Positions 1 through 10,046 of a DNA stretch of 33,317 bases are shown here, piece after piece. This DNA comes from JACJWR01 sp044326505 (lineage in GTDB: Bacteria > Actinomycetota > Actinomycetes > S36-B12 > UBA10799). The stretch is taken from positions 1 through 33,317 of the forward strand of contig JBIRBF010000005.1 of the NCBI GenBank assembly GCA_044326505.1. Direction: 5' to 3'. The first letter of the stretch is position 1, and each line of letters opens with the position of its first letter. The notes beneath the pieces are model-generated. The model was given only the letters and a program-made list of their open reading frames with translations, was not told where the DNA came from and searched no databases. A program made the position numbers and the translations under genes.

Positions 1-26
1 ACACCGCCGGAACGAGTGAGGCCCGC

Positions 27-914
27 GTGCTGGCCGACCTCGAGGCCGAGGCCATCTGGGCCCTGCGCGAAACCGCTGCAGCGTTCGCGCGGCCCGTGCT
101 GCTCTACCGCATCGGCAAGGACTCCACCGTCCTGCTGCACCTGGCGCGCAAGGCCTTCTATCCGGGTCCCATCCCGTTCCCGGTCATGCACATCGACACC
201 GGCTGGAAGTTCGCTCAGATGATCGCGTTCCGCGATGCCGCGGCCGCTCGGCTGGGGCTCGATCTGCGAGTGGTGACCAACGAGGCCGGGCGGGCCGAGG
301 GTGTCTCGCCATTCAGCCACGGAGCCCAGGAGTACACCCGGATCATGAAGACCGTCGCCCTGCGCGAGGGCCTCGACGCCGGGGGCTTCGACGTGGCGAT
401 CGGCGGCGCCCGGCGCGACGAGGAGAAGTCGCGGGCCAAGGAGCGCATCTTCTCTTTGCGCGAGGCGGGGCATCGATGGGAGCCGCGCAAGCAGCGCCCG
501 GAGTTCTGGCACACGGTCAACTCCGCGCTCGCCGACGGGCAGACCATGCGATCGTTCCCCATCTCCAACTGGACCGAGCTCGACGTGTGGCGCTACGTCG
601 CAGCGGAGGGTCTGGACGTCGTGCCGCTGTACTTCTCCGCCCCGCGGCCGACGGTCGAGCGCGACGGTGCCCTGCTGATGGTCGACGACGATCGCCTGCC
701 GCTGCTGCCGGGGGAGCAGCCCGTGGTGCGCGAAGTGCGGTTCCGAACGTTGGGTTGCTACCCGCTTACGGGTGGCGTGACCTCGCCGGCGCACACGGTG
801 GCCGAATTGATTGATGAGCTGCGGGCCAACAACCTGTCCGAGCGCGCCGGCAGACTGATCGACGGCGAGGGCGCGGGGTCGATGGAGCGTAAGAAGGCCG
901 AGGGCTACTTCTGA
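27..914 (+). CDS. cysD: Sulfate adenylyltransferase small subunit (CysD), possibly 5'-truncated
   Basis: PP-loop ATP pyrophosphatase subunit that, with CysN, makes adenosine-5'-phosphosulfate from sulfate and ATP in the cytoplasm. The family is clear from LARKAFYPG near residue 40, the block GGARRDEEKSRAKERIFS, SFPISNWTELDVWRY, VRFRTLGCYPLTGGV and the terminal KKAEGYF. These segments look like the E. coli-type enzyme rather than the shorter-loop mycobacterial type. The PP-loop reads RIGKDS (residues 28-33) where SIGKDS or SGGKDS is normal, so the first Ser is Arg (codon cgc, 108-110). The start used is a GTG with a weak upstream gtgagg. The frame stays open to the window edge, and many actinobacterial homologues carry 10-20 more N-terminal residues, so the true start may lie outside. 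The stop overlaps the cysNC start as ATGA, indicating translational coupling. Confidence 0.93.
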   Translation: MLADLEAEAIWALRETAAAFARPVLLYRIGKDSTVLLHLARKAFYPGPIPFPVMHIDTGWKFAQMIAFRDAAAARLGLDLRVVTNEAGRAEGVSPFSHGAQEYTRIMKTVALREGLDAGGFDVAIGGARRDEEKSRAKERIFSLREAGHRWEPRKQRPEFWHTVNSALADGQTMRSFPISNWTELDVWRYVAAEGLDVVPLYFSAPRPTVERDGALLMVDDDRLPLLPGEQPVVREVRFRTLGCYPLTGGVTSPAHTVAELIDELRANNLSERAGRLIDGEGAGSMERKKAEGYF

Positions 915-2800
915 TGGGTCAGCAGCTCGCGGAGACCCACCCGCTGCGGTCCGCAACAGCCGGCGGCAAGTCGCTCATCCGCATCGTGACCTGCGGATCG
1001 GTGGACGACGGCAAGTCCACGCTGCTTGGCCGCCTGCTTGCCGAGACCGACTCGCTACCCACCGACGTCGTCGAAGCCGCGCGCTTCACCCGGCGGCCGG
1101 GCTCAGCGGTTCCGGTCGGCCAGGTCGACTACTCGCTGGTCACCGATGGTCTGGAGGCGGAGCGCGACCAGGGCATCACGATCGACGTCGCCTACCGCCA
1201 CCTCTACCTGCCCTCGGGACGGCGAGCGATCTTTGCCGACGCGCCCGGTCACGAGCAGTACACCCGAAATATGGCGGTGGCGGCTTCGACGGCGGACGCC
1301 GCGATCCTGCTGGCCGACGCACTGCGGGGCACCCGCGACCAAACCCACAGACACCTGTCCGTATGCGCGCTCATGGGCGTCAAGCACGTGTTGGTCGCCG
1401 TCAACAAGATGGACGCGGTCGGGTGGGATCGCTCGGTGTTCGAGGCGATCTGCGAGGAGCTGCGGGCCTCGGCCGCGCGCCACGGCGTGGACAGCGTCGT
1501 GTGCGTGCCCACCAGTGCGCTCACGGGGGCCAATGTGGCGACGCGCCAGGAGGCGCCGGAGTGGTACGACGGGCCCTGCATGCTCGACGCGATCGATGCG
1601 ATGCAGGTCCAGCATGAGGTCGCAGCCCCGCTTCGGATGCCGGTCCAGACGATCCTGCGGGCGCCGGATTTCCGCGGGTACGGCGGAGTGGTGGAGGCGG
1701 GCACCATCCGACCGGGGGACAAGGTCAAGGTGGCCGATTCGGGCCAGACTGCGGTGGTCACCCGACTGATCGGGCTGATCGGCGACGCGGAAGTCGAGTT
1801 CGACGAGGTGTCGGCGGGCCTGAGCGCGGCCGTCGAACTCGATCGCGACCTCGACATCACCCGTGGCGACCTGATCGCCGATGCCGACACCGCCACTGCG
1901 CCCGCGGATCGATTCTCGGCCGAGATCGTCTGGCTGGCCGAGGAGCCCCTGGCCCATGGGCGCTCCTACACCCTGCGTTGCGGTCCGATCGATGTGCCGG
2001 CCGTCGTCACGACCGTGCGGCACCGCCTCGAGGTCACCACGGGTGATCAGATGGCGGCGCGGACACTGGGCATGAATGACGTCGGCCGGGTCGAGATCGC
2101 CACCAACAGGGCCATCCCGCTGGAGGCCTACTCCGGATGTCACGCCACGGGCGGGTTCGTCTTGTGCGACCGGGTGTCCGGCGACACGTTGGCGGCGGGT
2201 CTGACCCGCTTCGCGCTGCGCCGGTCGGCCAACGTGGCCGAGCACGACTTCTCGTTGGATCGCGCTGCGCGCGAGACGCTCAACGGTCACCGCGGCCAGG
2301 TGCTGTGGTTCACGGGTCTGAGCGGTTCGGGTAAGTCGACTGTCGCGAACGACGTCGCTCGCCGGTTGCACGCACTGGGCGTGCGCACCTACATCCTGGA
2401 TGGCGACTCCGTCCGCCACGGCCTGACCAAGGACCTCGGCTTCACCCCCGAGGACCGGGCCGAGAACGTCCGCCGCGTGGCCGAGGTGGCTCGGTTGATG
2501 ATGGATGCCGGACTCGTGGTGCTGGTCTGCCTGGTGTCGCCGTTCCGCACCGACCGACGCGCGGCCCGGGCGCTCTTCGCCGAGGGGGACTTCGCCGAGG
2601 TCTTCGTCGACACCCCGCTCGAGGTGTGCATCGAGCGCGACCCGAAGGGCCTGTACGCGAAGGCCGCCGCCGGCGAGCTGCCGAACATGTCCGGCGTGGG
2701 CCAGGACTACGAGGCGCCGACGCACCCGGAGGTCCGGCTCGACGGCACCGACACTTCGGACGCGAACGCCGCCGAGGTCCTCGGCCGAATCCTCGGCTGA
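914..2800 (+). CDS. cysNC: Bifunctional sulfate adenylyltransferase GTPase subunit / APS kinase (CysNC)
   Basis: Fusion of the CysN GTPase, which drives APS formation by CysD, with CysC, which phosphorylates APS to PAPS. The GTPase part shows the G1 loop GSVDDGKST (residues 28-36), the switch GITIDVAYR, the G3 motif DAPGHEQYTRNM and the G4 motif NKMD, followed by EF-Tu-like beta-barrel domains to about residue 440. The kinase part starts near residue 458 with the P-loop GLSGSGKST (468-476), then DGDSVRHGL, ERDPKGLYAKA and SGVGQDYEAP. The length of 628 residues matches NodQ-type fusions. The ATG overlaps the cysD stop by 4 bp, so both subunits are probably made in equal amounts from one mRNA. 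Nothing looks broken. Confidence 0.95.
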   Translation: MGQQLAETHPLRSATAGGKSLIRIVTCGSVDDGKSTLLGRLLAETDSLPTDVVEAARFTRRPGSAVPVGQVDYSLVTDGLEAERDQGITIDVAYRHLYLPSGRRAIFADAPGHEQYTRNMAVAASTADAAILLADALRGTRDQTHRHLSVCALMGVKHVLVAVNKMDAVGWDRSVFEAICEELRASAARHGVDSVVCVPTSALTGANVATRQEAPEWYDGPCMLDAIDAMQVQHEVAAPLRMPVQTILRAPDFRGYGGVVEAGTIRPGDKVKVADSGQTAVVTRLIGLIGDAEVEFDEVSAGLSAAVELDRDLDITRGDLIADADTATAPADRFSAEIVWLAEEPLAHGRSYTLRCGPIDVPAVVTTVRHRLEVTTGDQMAARTLGMNDVGRVEIATNRAIPLEAYSGCHATGGFVLCDRVSGDTLAAGLTRFALRRSANVAEHDFSLDRAARETLNGHRGQVLWFTGLSGSGKSTVANDVARRLHALGVRTYILDGDSVRHGLTKDLGFTPEDRAENVRRVAEVARLMMDAGLVVLVCLVSPFRTDRRAARALFAEGDFAEVFVDTPLEVCIERDPKGLYAKAAAGELPNMSGVGQDYEAPTHPEVRLDGTDTSDANAAEVLGRILG

Positions 2801-2847
2801 CCCGGAGTCGACCGAAGTCTGACCCGAGCGGGCCACCGCGCACCAAA

Positions 2848-2912
2848 GGGAGCGTTTCGCCGCCAATTGGGGGCTGAATCGCTCCCAGCTGTGCGCATGC
2901 GCAGCTGGGAGC
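2848..2912 (+). terminator. Strong hairpin with a competing upstream arm after cysNC
   Basis: A perfect 11-bp inverted repeat (2881-2891 with 2902-2912, 10-nt loop) follows cysNC by about 80 bp and has no T-run, as is usual for terminators in high-GC actinobacteria. A second arm, gggagcg at 2848-2854, can also pair with cgctccc at 2880-2886, which shares bases with the first stem. The two stems exclude each other. The simplest role is terminating cysNC transcription before the dnaK promoter; an attenuator role is speculative. Confidence 0.5.
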
Positions 2913-2950
2913 CGTACTGCGTTGGCAGGTGGCTACCATGGGCACCGAAG

Positions 2951-2966
2951 TGTGAGGCAGATCACG
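2951..2966. promoter_or_regulatory. CRP/GlxR-like palindrome upstream of dnaK
   Basis: TGTGA-N6-TCACG matches nine of the ten fixed bases of the CRP/GlxR consensus TGTGA-N6-TCACA. Its centre (2958.5) lies about 59 bp upstream of the transcription start predicted from the promoter at 2986-3011, a class I-like activator position. Whether this organism has a CRP/GlxR protein cannot be seen here, and such sites occur by chance. Confidence 0.4.
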
Positions 2967-2985
2967 TCGTGCGGGGGGCACTTCT

Positions 2986-3011
2986 GGAATGTAGGCGAAC
3001 CCCCAGGCGTT
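2986..3011 (+). promoter_or_regulatory. SigH/SigR-type promoter of the dnaK operon
   Basis: The sequence GGAAT (2986-2990), an 18-nt spacer and GTT (3009-3011) fits the consensus GGAAT-N18-GTT recognised by the thiol-oxidative/heat stress ECF sigma factors SigH (mycobacteria) and SigR (Streptomyces). Transcription would start near 3017-3019, leaving a leader of about 155 nt before dnaK. Mycobacterial dnaK is a known SigH target, so the placement is expected. Confidence 0.6.
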
Positions 3012-3023
3012 CCTATCACATAA

Positions 3024-3044
3024 CTTGCGTCGCCCCGACTCATA
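3024..3044. promoter_or_regulatory. Degenerate HAIR operator for HspR
   Basis: CTTGCGT-N7-ACTCATA compares with the HAIR consensus CTTGAGT-N7-ACTCAAG: 11 of 14 arm positions match and the 7-nt spacer is exact. It lies just downstream of the predicted transcription start of the dnaK operon, where a bound repressor would block initiation. The repressor gene hspR is in the same operon (6924-7310), so autoregulation is the expected logic. Confidence 0.6.
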
Positions 3045-3171
3045 GTTTCTGCACAGGCCCGATTTCGCAGTTGCGATTTCGGCCCGATGGCAGCAATCTT
3101 GATGCCGGAGGACGCAGGTCTGCAACTCAACGCACATCACCCCACCACGCATCAAGCAGGAGGAACACCAC

Positions 3172-5027
<1,856 letters not shown>

Positions 5028-5031
<4 letters not shown>

Positions 5032-5666
5032 GCGAGCGCCCGGCCAACGACGGCGAAGAGGTCCGCGTGACCGACCGGCGCCGGATCGACCCCGAAACCG
5101 GGGCGGTCCGGTCGCCGGGCGGCGAGCAGCCCGCTGCCCCGTCCGCTGCCGGCCCCGGTACCTCGGGGTCGGCAGCGCCGGGCGCCACCGGAGCCGACGC
5201 GGAGGCCCAGCCCGACGTGATCGAGGCGGAGATCGTCGAGGACGGATCCGCCGCGTCTGCTGCCGAAGTGGCGGAGCTGACCAACACGCTGCAGCGCCTT
5301 GCCGCCGAGTACAAGAACTACCGTGACCGCACGGCCCGCGACCTCGCTGAGGCCCGGGCGGCAGGCCGGGCGGATGTGGTGCGCGAACTGCTGGGAACCC
5401 TCGACGCGCTCGTGCGCGCCGACTCCCATGGGGAGCTGACAGGACCTGCGAAGGCGCTCGCGGATAACCTGTCCGCGGCGCTGGCGAAGGTCGGCCTCGA
5501 GTCGGTCGGAGCTGAGGGCGATCCGTTCGATCCGCTGGTGCACGAGGCGATGACGCATGCGGCCGGCGAGGGATTCGACGGTCCGACCGTCACCGCCGTG
5601 TACGAGCCCGGCTACAAGCTGGGCGAGCGGATTATCCGCCCGGCGCGGGTCGCCGTCACCGAGTGA
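5028..5666 (+). CDS. grpE: Nucleotide exchange factor GrpE
   Basis: Cytoplasmic exchange factor that releases ADP from DnaK. The N-terminus contains VTDRRRIDPETGAVR, the segment that also opens mycobacterial GrpE, which supports the GTG start overlapping the dnaK stop (GTGA). A Gly/Ala/Pro-rich linker follows, then the long dimerisation helix from about residue 78, with EYKNYRDRTARDL (94-106). The beta domain is at the C-terminus (FDPLVHEAMTHA, VTAVYEPGYKLGERIIRPARVAV). Residues 63-72 (DVIEAEIVED) closely resemble the acidic tail of DnaK encoded just upstream. The 212-residue length is usual. The 82-bp gap to dnaJ contains only a small stem (agcct/aggct, 5676-5689). Confidence 0.96.
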
Positions 5667-5748
5667 CGCCGACCGAGCCTCGGCAGGCTGTCGAAGCCGG
5701 CCCCCACCACCAAGACGATGAAACCCAGGACATGACGGAGGACAGTCC

Positions 5749-6927
5749 ATGAGCCAGGCCGATTGGCTGGACAAGGACTTCTACAAAGTCCTCGGCGTGT
5801 CCAAGAACGCGGACGCGGCCGAGATCAAGAAGTCGTACCGCAAACTCGCCCGGGAACTGCACCCGGACACCAACCCCGACCCCAAGGCCGAGGACAAGTT
5901 CAAGGCCGTCAGTGAGGCCTACGACGTGCTGGGCAATGCTGAGCGCCGCAAGGAGTACGACGAGCTTCGCGCGCTCGGGCCCGCTGCGCGCTTCCGCTTC
6001 GGCGGCGGCCAGGGCGGCGGCGCCGGGGCGCAGGGCTTCTCGCCGTCGGACTTCGGCGACATGTTCGGCCGGGCCGGCCAGGCCGCCGCTGGCGGCATGG
6101 GCGACATCTTCTCGGGATTGTTCAACCGCGGCGCGGGCGGACAGCCCCGCAGCCGCGCGCGGCGGGGCCAGGACATCGAGTCCGAGGTGAACATTGGATT
6201 CACCGAGGCGCTCGACGGGGTCACGCTGCCGCTCCGGCTGTCCACTGAGGGCGCCTGCGGCTCGTGCCACGGGACCGGGGCGCGCGCAGGCACGACGCCG
6301 CGGGTATGCCCCACCTGCGAAGGCACGGGCCAGCGGGCGCAGAACCTCGGCGGCTTCGCCTTCGCCGAGAGCTGCGACGAGTGCCTGGGCCGCGGCCTGG
6401 TCGTCGACGACCCGTGCCCGACGTGCTACGGCTCGGGTCGGGCCCAGAGCACCAAGACCGTCCATGCGCGAGTCCCCGCCGGCGTCAAGGACGGTCAGCG
6501 GATCAAGCTCAAGGGCAAGGGCGGTCCGGGCGAGGGCGGCGGTCCCGACGGCGACCTCTACATCGTCGTGCATGTGGACTCCCATCCGGTGTTCTCGCGC
6601 AACGGCGACAACCTGGAGCTCACGGTGCCCGTGACGTTCGACGAGGCTGCCCTGGGCGGCAACATCAAGGTGCCCGTCCTCGGCGGTGGCACGGTCACGT
6701 TGAAACTGCCGCCGGGCACGTCCAACGGTCGTACCTTCCGGGTCCGCGGCAAGGGGGCCGCCCGGCGCGACGGTTCGCGCGGGGATCTGCTCGTCACTGT
6801 CAAGGTGGCCGTGCCCGCGGAGAAGTTGCTCACCGACGCGGCGCGCGAGGCATTGGCGGCCTATCGGGAAGCGACCAACGCCCACAACCCGCGTGAGGGG
6901 CTCATGTCTGCGGCAGGTGCCCGATGA
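5749..6927 (+). CDS. dnaJ: Chaperone DnaJ with full zinc-finger domain (Hsp40, DnaJ1 type)
   Basis: Co-chaperone that delivers substrates to DnaK and stimulates its ATPase. The J-domain (about residues 10-74) has the essential HPD at 38-40. A Gly/Phe-rich linker follows. The zinc region starts at C170 and has all four CxxCxGxG-type repeats: CGSCHGTG, CPTCEGTG, CDECLGRG and CPTCYGSG. The C-terminal substrate-binding domains contain GQRIKLKGKGGPGEGG and GGNIKVPVLGGG. At 392 residues it is the canonical operon-encoded form. A good ribosome site (ggagga, about 9 nt upstream) supports the ATG. The last codons overlap hspR as ATGA, the usual coupling between a DnaK-operon dnaJ and its repressor. 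Confidence 0.97.
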   Translation: MSQADWLDKDFYKVLGVSKNADAAEIKKSYRKLARELHPDTNPDPKAEDKFKAVSEAYDVLGNAERRKEYDELRALGPAARFRFGGGQGGGAGAQGFSPSDFGDMFGRAGQAAAGGMGDIFSGLFNRGAGGQPRSRARRGQDIESEVNIGFTEALDGVTLPLRLSTEGACGSCHGTGARAGTTPRVCPTCEGTGQRAQNLGGFAFAESCDECLGRGLVVDDPCPTCYGSGRAQSTKTVHARVPAGVKDGQRIKLKGKGGPGEGGGPDGDLYIVVHVDSHPVFSRNGDNLELTVPVTFDEAALGGNIKVPVLGGGTVTLKLPPGTSNGRTFRVRGKGAARRDGSRGDLLVTVKVAVPAEKLLTDAAREALAAYREATNAHNPREGLMSAAGAR

Positions 6928-7310
6928 CCCCGCCGGCCGGTTCCGGCGCGACTGCGGGCAGCGGCCAGCTGCCCGGTGACGGGATTCCGGACGAGGCGCC
7001 GGTCTACGTCATCAGTGTGGCCGCCGAGCTCGCCGGGCTGCACCCGCAGACGCTGCGCCAGTACGACCGGATGGGAATCGTCCGGCCGCGGCGGGCGGGC
7101 GGGCGCTACCGGCTGTACTCGATGCGCGACGTGCGCCGGTTGCGCCAGGTGACGAGTCTGACCGCCGAGGGGCTCAACCTCGTCGGTATCAAGCGCGTTC
7201 TCGACCTCGAGGAGCGCGTGGCCGAGCTCGAAGGCCGACTCGCCCGATTCGAGGCAGACAGCGCCTCGACGGCCCTGGTCGTGTGGCGCCCGCAGCGGCG
7301 CCGCTCCTAG
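6924..7310 (+). CDS. hspR: Heat-shock repressor HspR (MerR family)
   Basis: MerR-type DNA-binding repressor that silences heat-shock genes through HAIR operators, with DnaK acting as co-repressor in studied actinobacteria. The winged-helix part is at about residues 27-75, with ISVAAELAGLHPQTLRQYD followed by GIVRPRRAGGRYRLYS. A dimerisation helix follows (LDLEERVAELEGRLARFE). The 128-residue length is typical. A flexible Pro/Gly-rich stretch of about 25 residues precedes the DNA-binding part. The start overlaps the dnaJ stop by 4 bp, so repressor and chaperones are made together and the loop is self-limiting. The probable target is the degenerate HAIR at 3024-3044; no second HAIR was found before clpB. 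Confidence 0.94.
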   Translation: MTPPAGSGATAGSGQLPGDGIPDEAPVYVISVAAELAGLHPQTLRQYDRMGIVRPRRAGGRYRLYSMRDVRRLRQVTSLTAEGLNLVGIKRVLDLEERVAELEGRLARFEADSASTALVVWRPQRRRS

Positions 7311-7344
7311 AACGCACCACCGGATCGAGAAAGTCAGAGGGCTC

Positions 7345-9933
7345 ATGGACATCGAATTCACCACCAAGGCGCAGGATGCGCTCGGGGCTGCAGTGCGACG
7401 GGCGGCCGCCAACGGCAACGCCGAGGTGCAGCCGGTTCACCTGCTCGACGCCCTGCTCGGACAGGGCGAGGGCATCGCCACTGCGCTGCTCGACGCGGTC
7501 GGCGTCGATCGCCGCGTGCTGCAGACGGCCGTCAACGCCGAGATGGCGAGTCTGCCGTCCGCCTCAGGCTCGTCGGTGGGCACTCCTAACCTGTCCCGGG
7601 CGATCTACGCCGTGCTGCAGGCCGCCCAGGATCTCGCCAAGTCCCGCGGGGATGAGTACGTTTCGACCGAGCACCTGCTGATCGGCCTGTCGAGCTCGGG
7701 CGGCACCGGAGTGTCGGACCTGCTCGCCAAGATGGGTGCCACGACCGAGGCGCTGATGTCGGCGCTCACCGAATTGAAGGGAGCCGACCGCGTGACCAAC
7801 CGCGACCCCGAAGAGTCCTTCCAGGCGCTCGAGAAGTATGGCGTCGACCTGACCAAGCGTGCCGCCGAGGGCAAGATCGACCCAGTCATCGGCCGCGACT
7901 CGGAGATCCGCCGGGTCATCCAGGTGCTCTCGCGGCGAACCAAGAACAACCCTGTGCTCATCGGAGAGCCGGGCGTTGGCAAGACCGCCGTGGTCGAGGG
8001 CCTGGCCCGGCGCATGGTGGCCGGCGACGTGCCGGAGTCTTTGCGGGGCAAGAAGCTGATCTCGCTCGATCTGGGTTCCATGGTCGCTGGGGCCAAGTAC
8101 CGGGGCGAGTTCGAGGAGCGGCTCAAGGCCGTGCTCGACGAGATCGCGAAGTCCGACGGCCGGATCATCACGTTCATCGACGAGCTGCACACTGTGGTGG
8201 GAGCCGGAGCCTCCGGCGAGGGCGCGATGGATGCCGGCAACATGCTCAAGCCGATGCTCGCCCGTGGCGAGCTGCGCCTCATCGGCGCCACCACTCTGGA
8301 CGAGTACCGGGAGTACATCGAGAAGGACGCGGCACTCGAACGTCGTTTCCAGCAGGTGTTCGTGGGCGAGCCAAGCGTGGCCGACACGATCGGCATCCTG
8401 CGCGGGCTCAAGGAGAAGTACGAGGCACATCACAAGGTGGCGATCTCGGATGCTGCGTTGGTGGCGGCCGCGACGCTGTCGGACCGTTACATCACCTCGC
8501 GCTTCCTGCCGGACAAGGCGATCGACCTGGTGGACGAGGCCTCCAGCCGGCTCCGGATGGCCATCGATTCCTCCCCGGAGGAGATCGACACTCTGCAGCG
8601 GCAGGTGGACCGCCTGCGCATGGAAGAGATGGCCCTGGCCAACGAGACCGACGAGGCCTCTAAGGACCGGCTCAAGCGAATCCAGGCCGACATCGCGGAC
8701 AAGGACGAGGTGCTGCTTGGGCTGAAGGCCCGATGGGAGCAGGAGAAGACCGCCCTCGATCGCATCGGTGACCTGAAGATCGAGATCGACGATCTTCGGG
8801 TGCGCGGCGAGAACGCCCAGCGCGACGGCGACTTCGAGACCGCCTCGCGGCTCTTCTACGCCGAGATCCCGGCCAAGGAGGCCGAGCTTGAACAGGCCGC
8901 TGCCGTCGCCAACGACCGCGAGGGCATGGTCAGCGAGGAAGTCGGCGCCGATGACGTGGCCGAGGTCGTGTCGGTGTGGACCGGCATCCCTGCTGGCCGC
9001 ATGCTCGAGGGCGAGACCGAGAAGCTGCTGCACATGGAGGACTACCTCGACAAGCGGGTGATCGGCCAGGACGCCGCCGTGCACACGGTGTCCGACGCCG
9101 TCCGGCGTTCGCGCGCCGGTATCTCCAACCCTGACCAACCCACAGGTTCGTTCATGTTCCTCGGCCCCACCGGCGTCGGCAAGACCGAGCTGGCGAAGGC
9201 CCTCGCCGAGTTCCTGTTCGATGACGAGCGGGCCCTCAACCGCATCGACATGAGCGAGTACTCCGAGAAGCATGCCGTGGCACGTCTGGTGGGCGCGCCC
9301 CCTGGGTACGTGGGCTACGAGGAGGGCGGTCAGCTGACTGAGGCTGTGCGCCGTCGGCCGTACTCCGTGGTGCTGCTCGACGAGGTCGAGAAGGCCCACC
9401 CCGAGGTGTTCAACATCCTGCTGCAGGTGCTCGACGACGGTCGGCTGACCGACGGCCAGGGCCGCACGGTGGACTTCCGCAACGTGATCCTGATCCTGAC
9501 GTCCAACCTGGGTTCGCAGTTCCTCATCGACACCTCGAAGCCGTTCGAGCAGCGATCCGAAGAGGTCATGGACGTGGTGCGCGCGGCCTTCAAGCCGGAG
9601 TTCCTCAACCGGCTCGACGACATCGTGATGTTCCACCCCCTCAGCGAGGACAACCTGGTGCATATCGTTGGCCTGCAACTGGCCTCCTTGCAGCGGCGCC
9701 TGGACGACCGGCGGATCGTGCTGGAAGTCACCGACGACGCCAAGGCCTGGCTGGCCCGCCGCGGGTTCGACCCGGTCTACGGCGCTCGCCCGCTGCGCCG
9801 ACTGGTACAGACGGCAGTGGGCGACCAGTTGGCCCGGGAGTTGCTGTCCGGGGTCGTCGCTGATGGCTCGACCGTGCTCGTGGATGCCCCGGACGGGCCG
9901 GGCGAGGGTGAGCTGTTGGTGACCCCGGCCTAG
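7345..9933 (+). CDS. clpB: ATP-dependent disaggregase ClpB
   Basis: Hexameric AAA+ disaggregase that pulls polypeptides out of aggregates together with DnaK/DnaJ/GrpE. It has an N-domain (about 1-145), NBD1 with Walker A GEPGVGKT (207-214) and the pore region GAKYRGEFEERLK, a coiled-coil middle domain (about 400-530), and NBD2 with Walker A GPTGVGKT (607-614) and the pore loop GAPPGYVGYEEGG. The middle domain marks it as ClpB rather than ClpC or ClpA. At 862 residues it is full length. It follows hspR by 34 bp with no promoter signal seen, so it appears to be the fifth gene of the dnaK operon; in many actinobacteria clpB sits elsewhere. The ribosome site (agaggg) is close to the ATG and weak. 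Confidence 0.96.
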   Translation: MDIEFTTKAQDALGAAVRRAAANGNAEVQPVHLLDALLGQGEGIATALLDAVGVDRRVLQTAVNAEMASLPSASGSSVGTPNLSRAIYAVLQAAQDLAKSRGDEYVSTEHLLIGLSSSGGTGVSDLLAKMGATTEALMSALTELKGADRVTNRDPEESFQALEKYGVDLTKRAAEGKIDPVIGRDSEIRRVIQVLSRRTKNNPVLIGEPGVGKTAVVEGLARRMVAGDVPESLRGKKLISLDLGSMVAGAKYRGEFEERLKAVLDEIAKSDGRIITFIDELHTVVGAGASGEGAMDAGNMLKPMLARGELRLIGATTLDEYREYIEKDAALERRFQQVFVGEPSVADTIGILRGLKEKYEAHHKVAISDAALVAAATLSDRYITSRFLPDKAIDLVDEASSRLRMAIDSSPEEIDTLQRQVDRLRMEEMALANETDEASKDRLKRIQADIADKDEVLLGLKARWEQEKTALDRIGDLKIEIDDLRVRGENAQRDGDFETASRLFYAEIPAKEAELEQAAAVANDREGMVSEEVGADDVAEVVSVWTGIPAGRMLEGETEKLLHMEDYLDKRVIGQDAAVHTVSDAVRRSRAGISNPDQPTGSFMFLGPTGVGKTELAKALAEFLFDDERALNRIDMSEYSEKHAVARLVGAPPGYVGYEEGGQLTEAVRRRPYSVVLLDEVEKAHPEVFNILLQVLDDGRLTDGQGRTVDFRNVILILTSNLGSQFLIDTSKPFEQRSEEVMDVVRAAFKPEFLNRLDDIVMFHPLSEDNLVHIVGLQLASLQRRLDDRRIVLEVTDDAKAWLARRGFDPVYGARPLRRLVQTAVGDQLARELLSGVVADGSTVLVDAPDGPGEGELLVTPA

Positions 9934-10046
9934 CGGCCACACGCTCGGTCCCGCGGGGTCCGGGCTGGCTGGCCGAGGGACGCCTGCGGCTGTGGGAGGA
10001 TCAGGCGTGCTGCCAGCGTCAACCCACATCGCGCGGGCAGATCCAG

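Noticed and set aside
1103..2866. 587-codon minus-strand frame opposite cysNC
   Set aside because: It mirrors the codon structure of the clear CysNC gene and has Arg/His/Asp-rich composition without any family motif; typical GC-rich antisense frame.
3098..3131. Possible second HAIR (cttgatg ... actcaac) before dnaK
   Set aside because: The half-sites are 20 nt apart instead of 7, so HspR could not bind them as one operator; the site at 3024-3044 fits better.
5676..5689. Stem between grpE and dnaJ, and similarity of its flank to dispersed ttcgacaggctc-type repeats
   Set aside because: Only a 5-bp stem with a 4-nt loop and no second copy noticed in the window; insufficient for a repeat family or terminator call.
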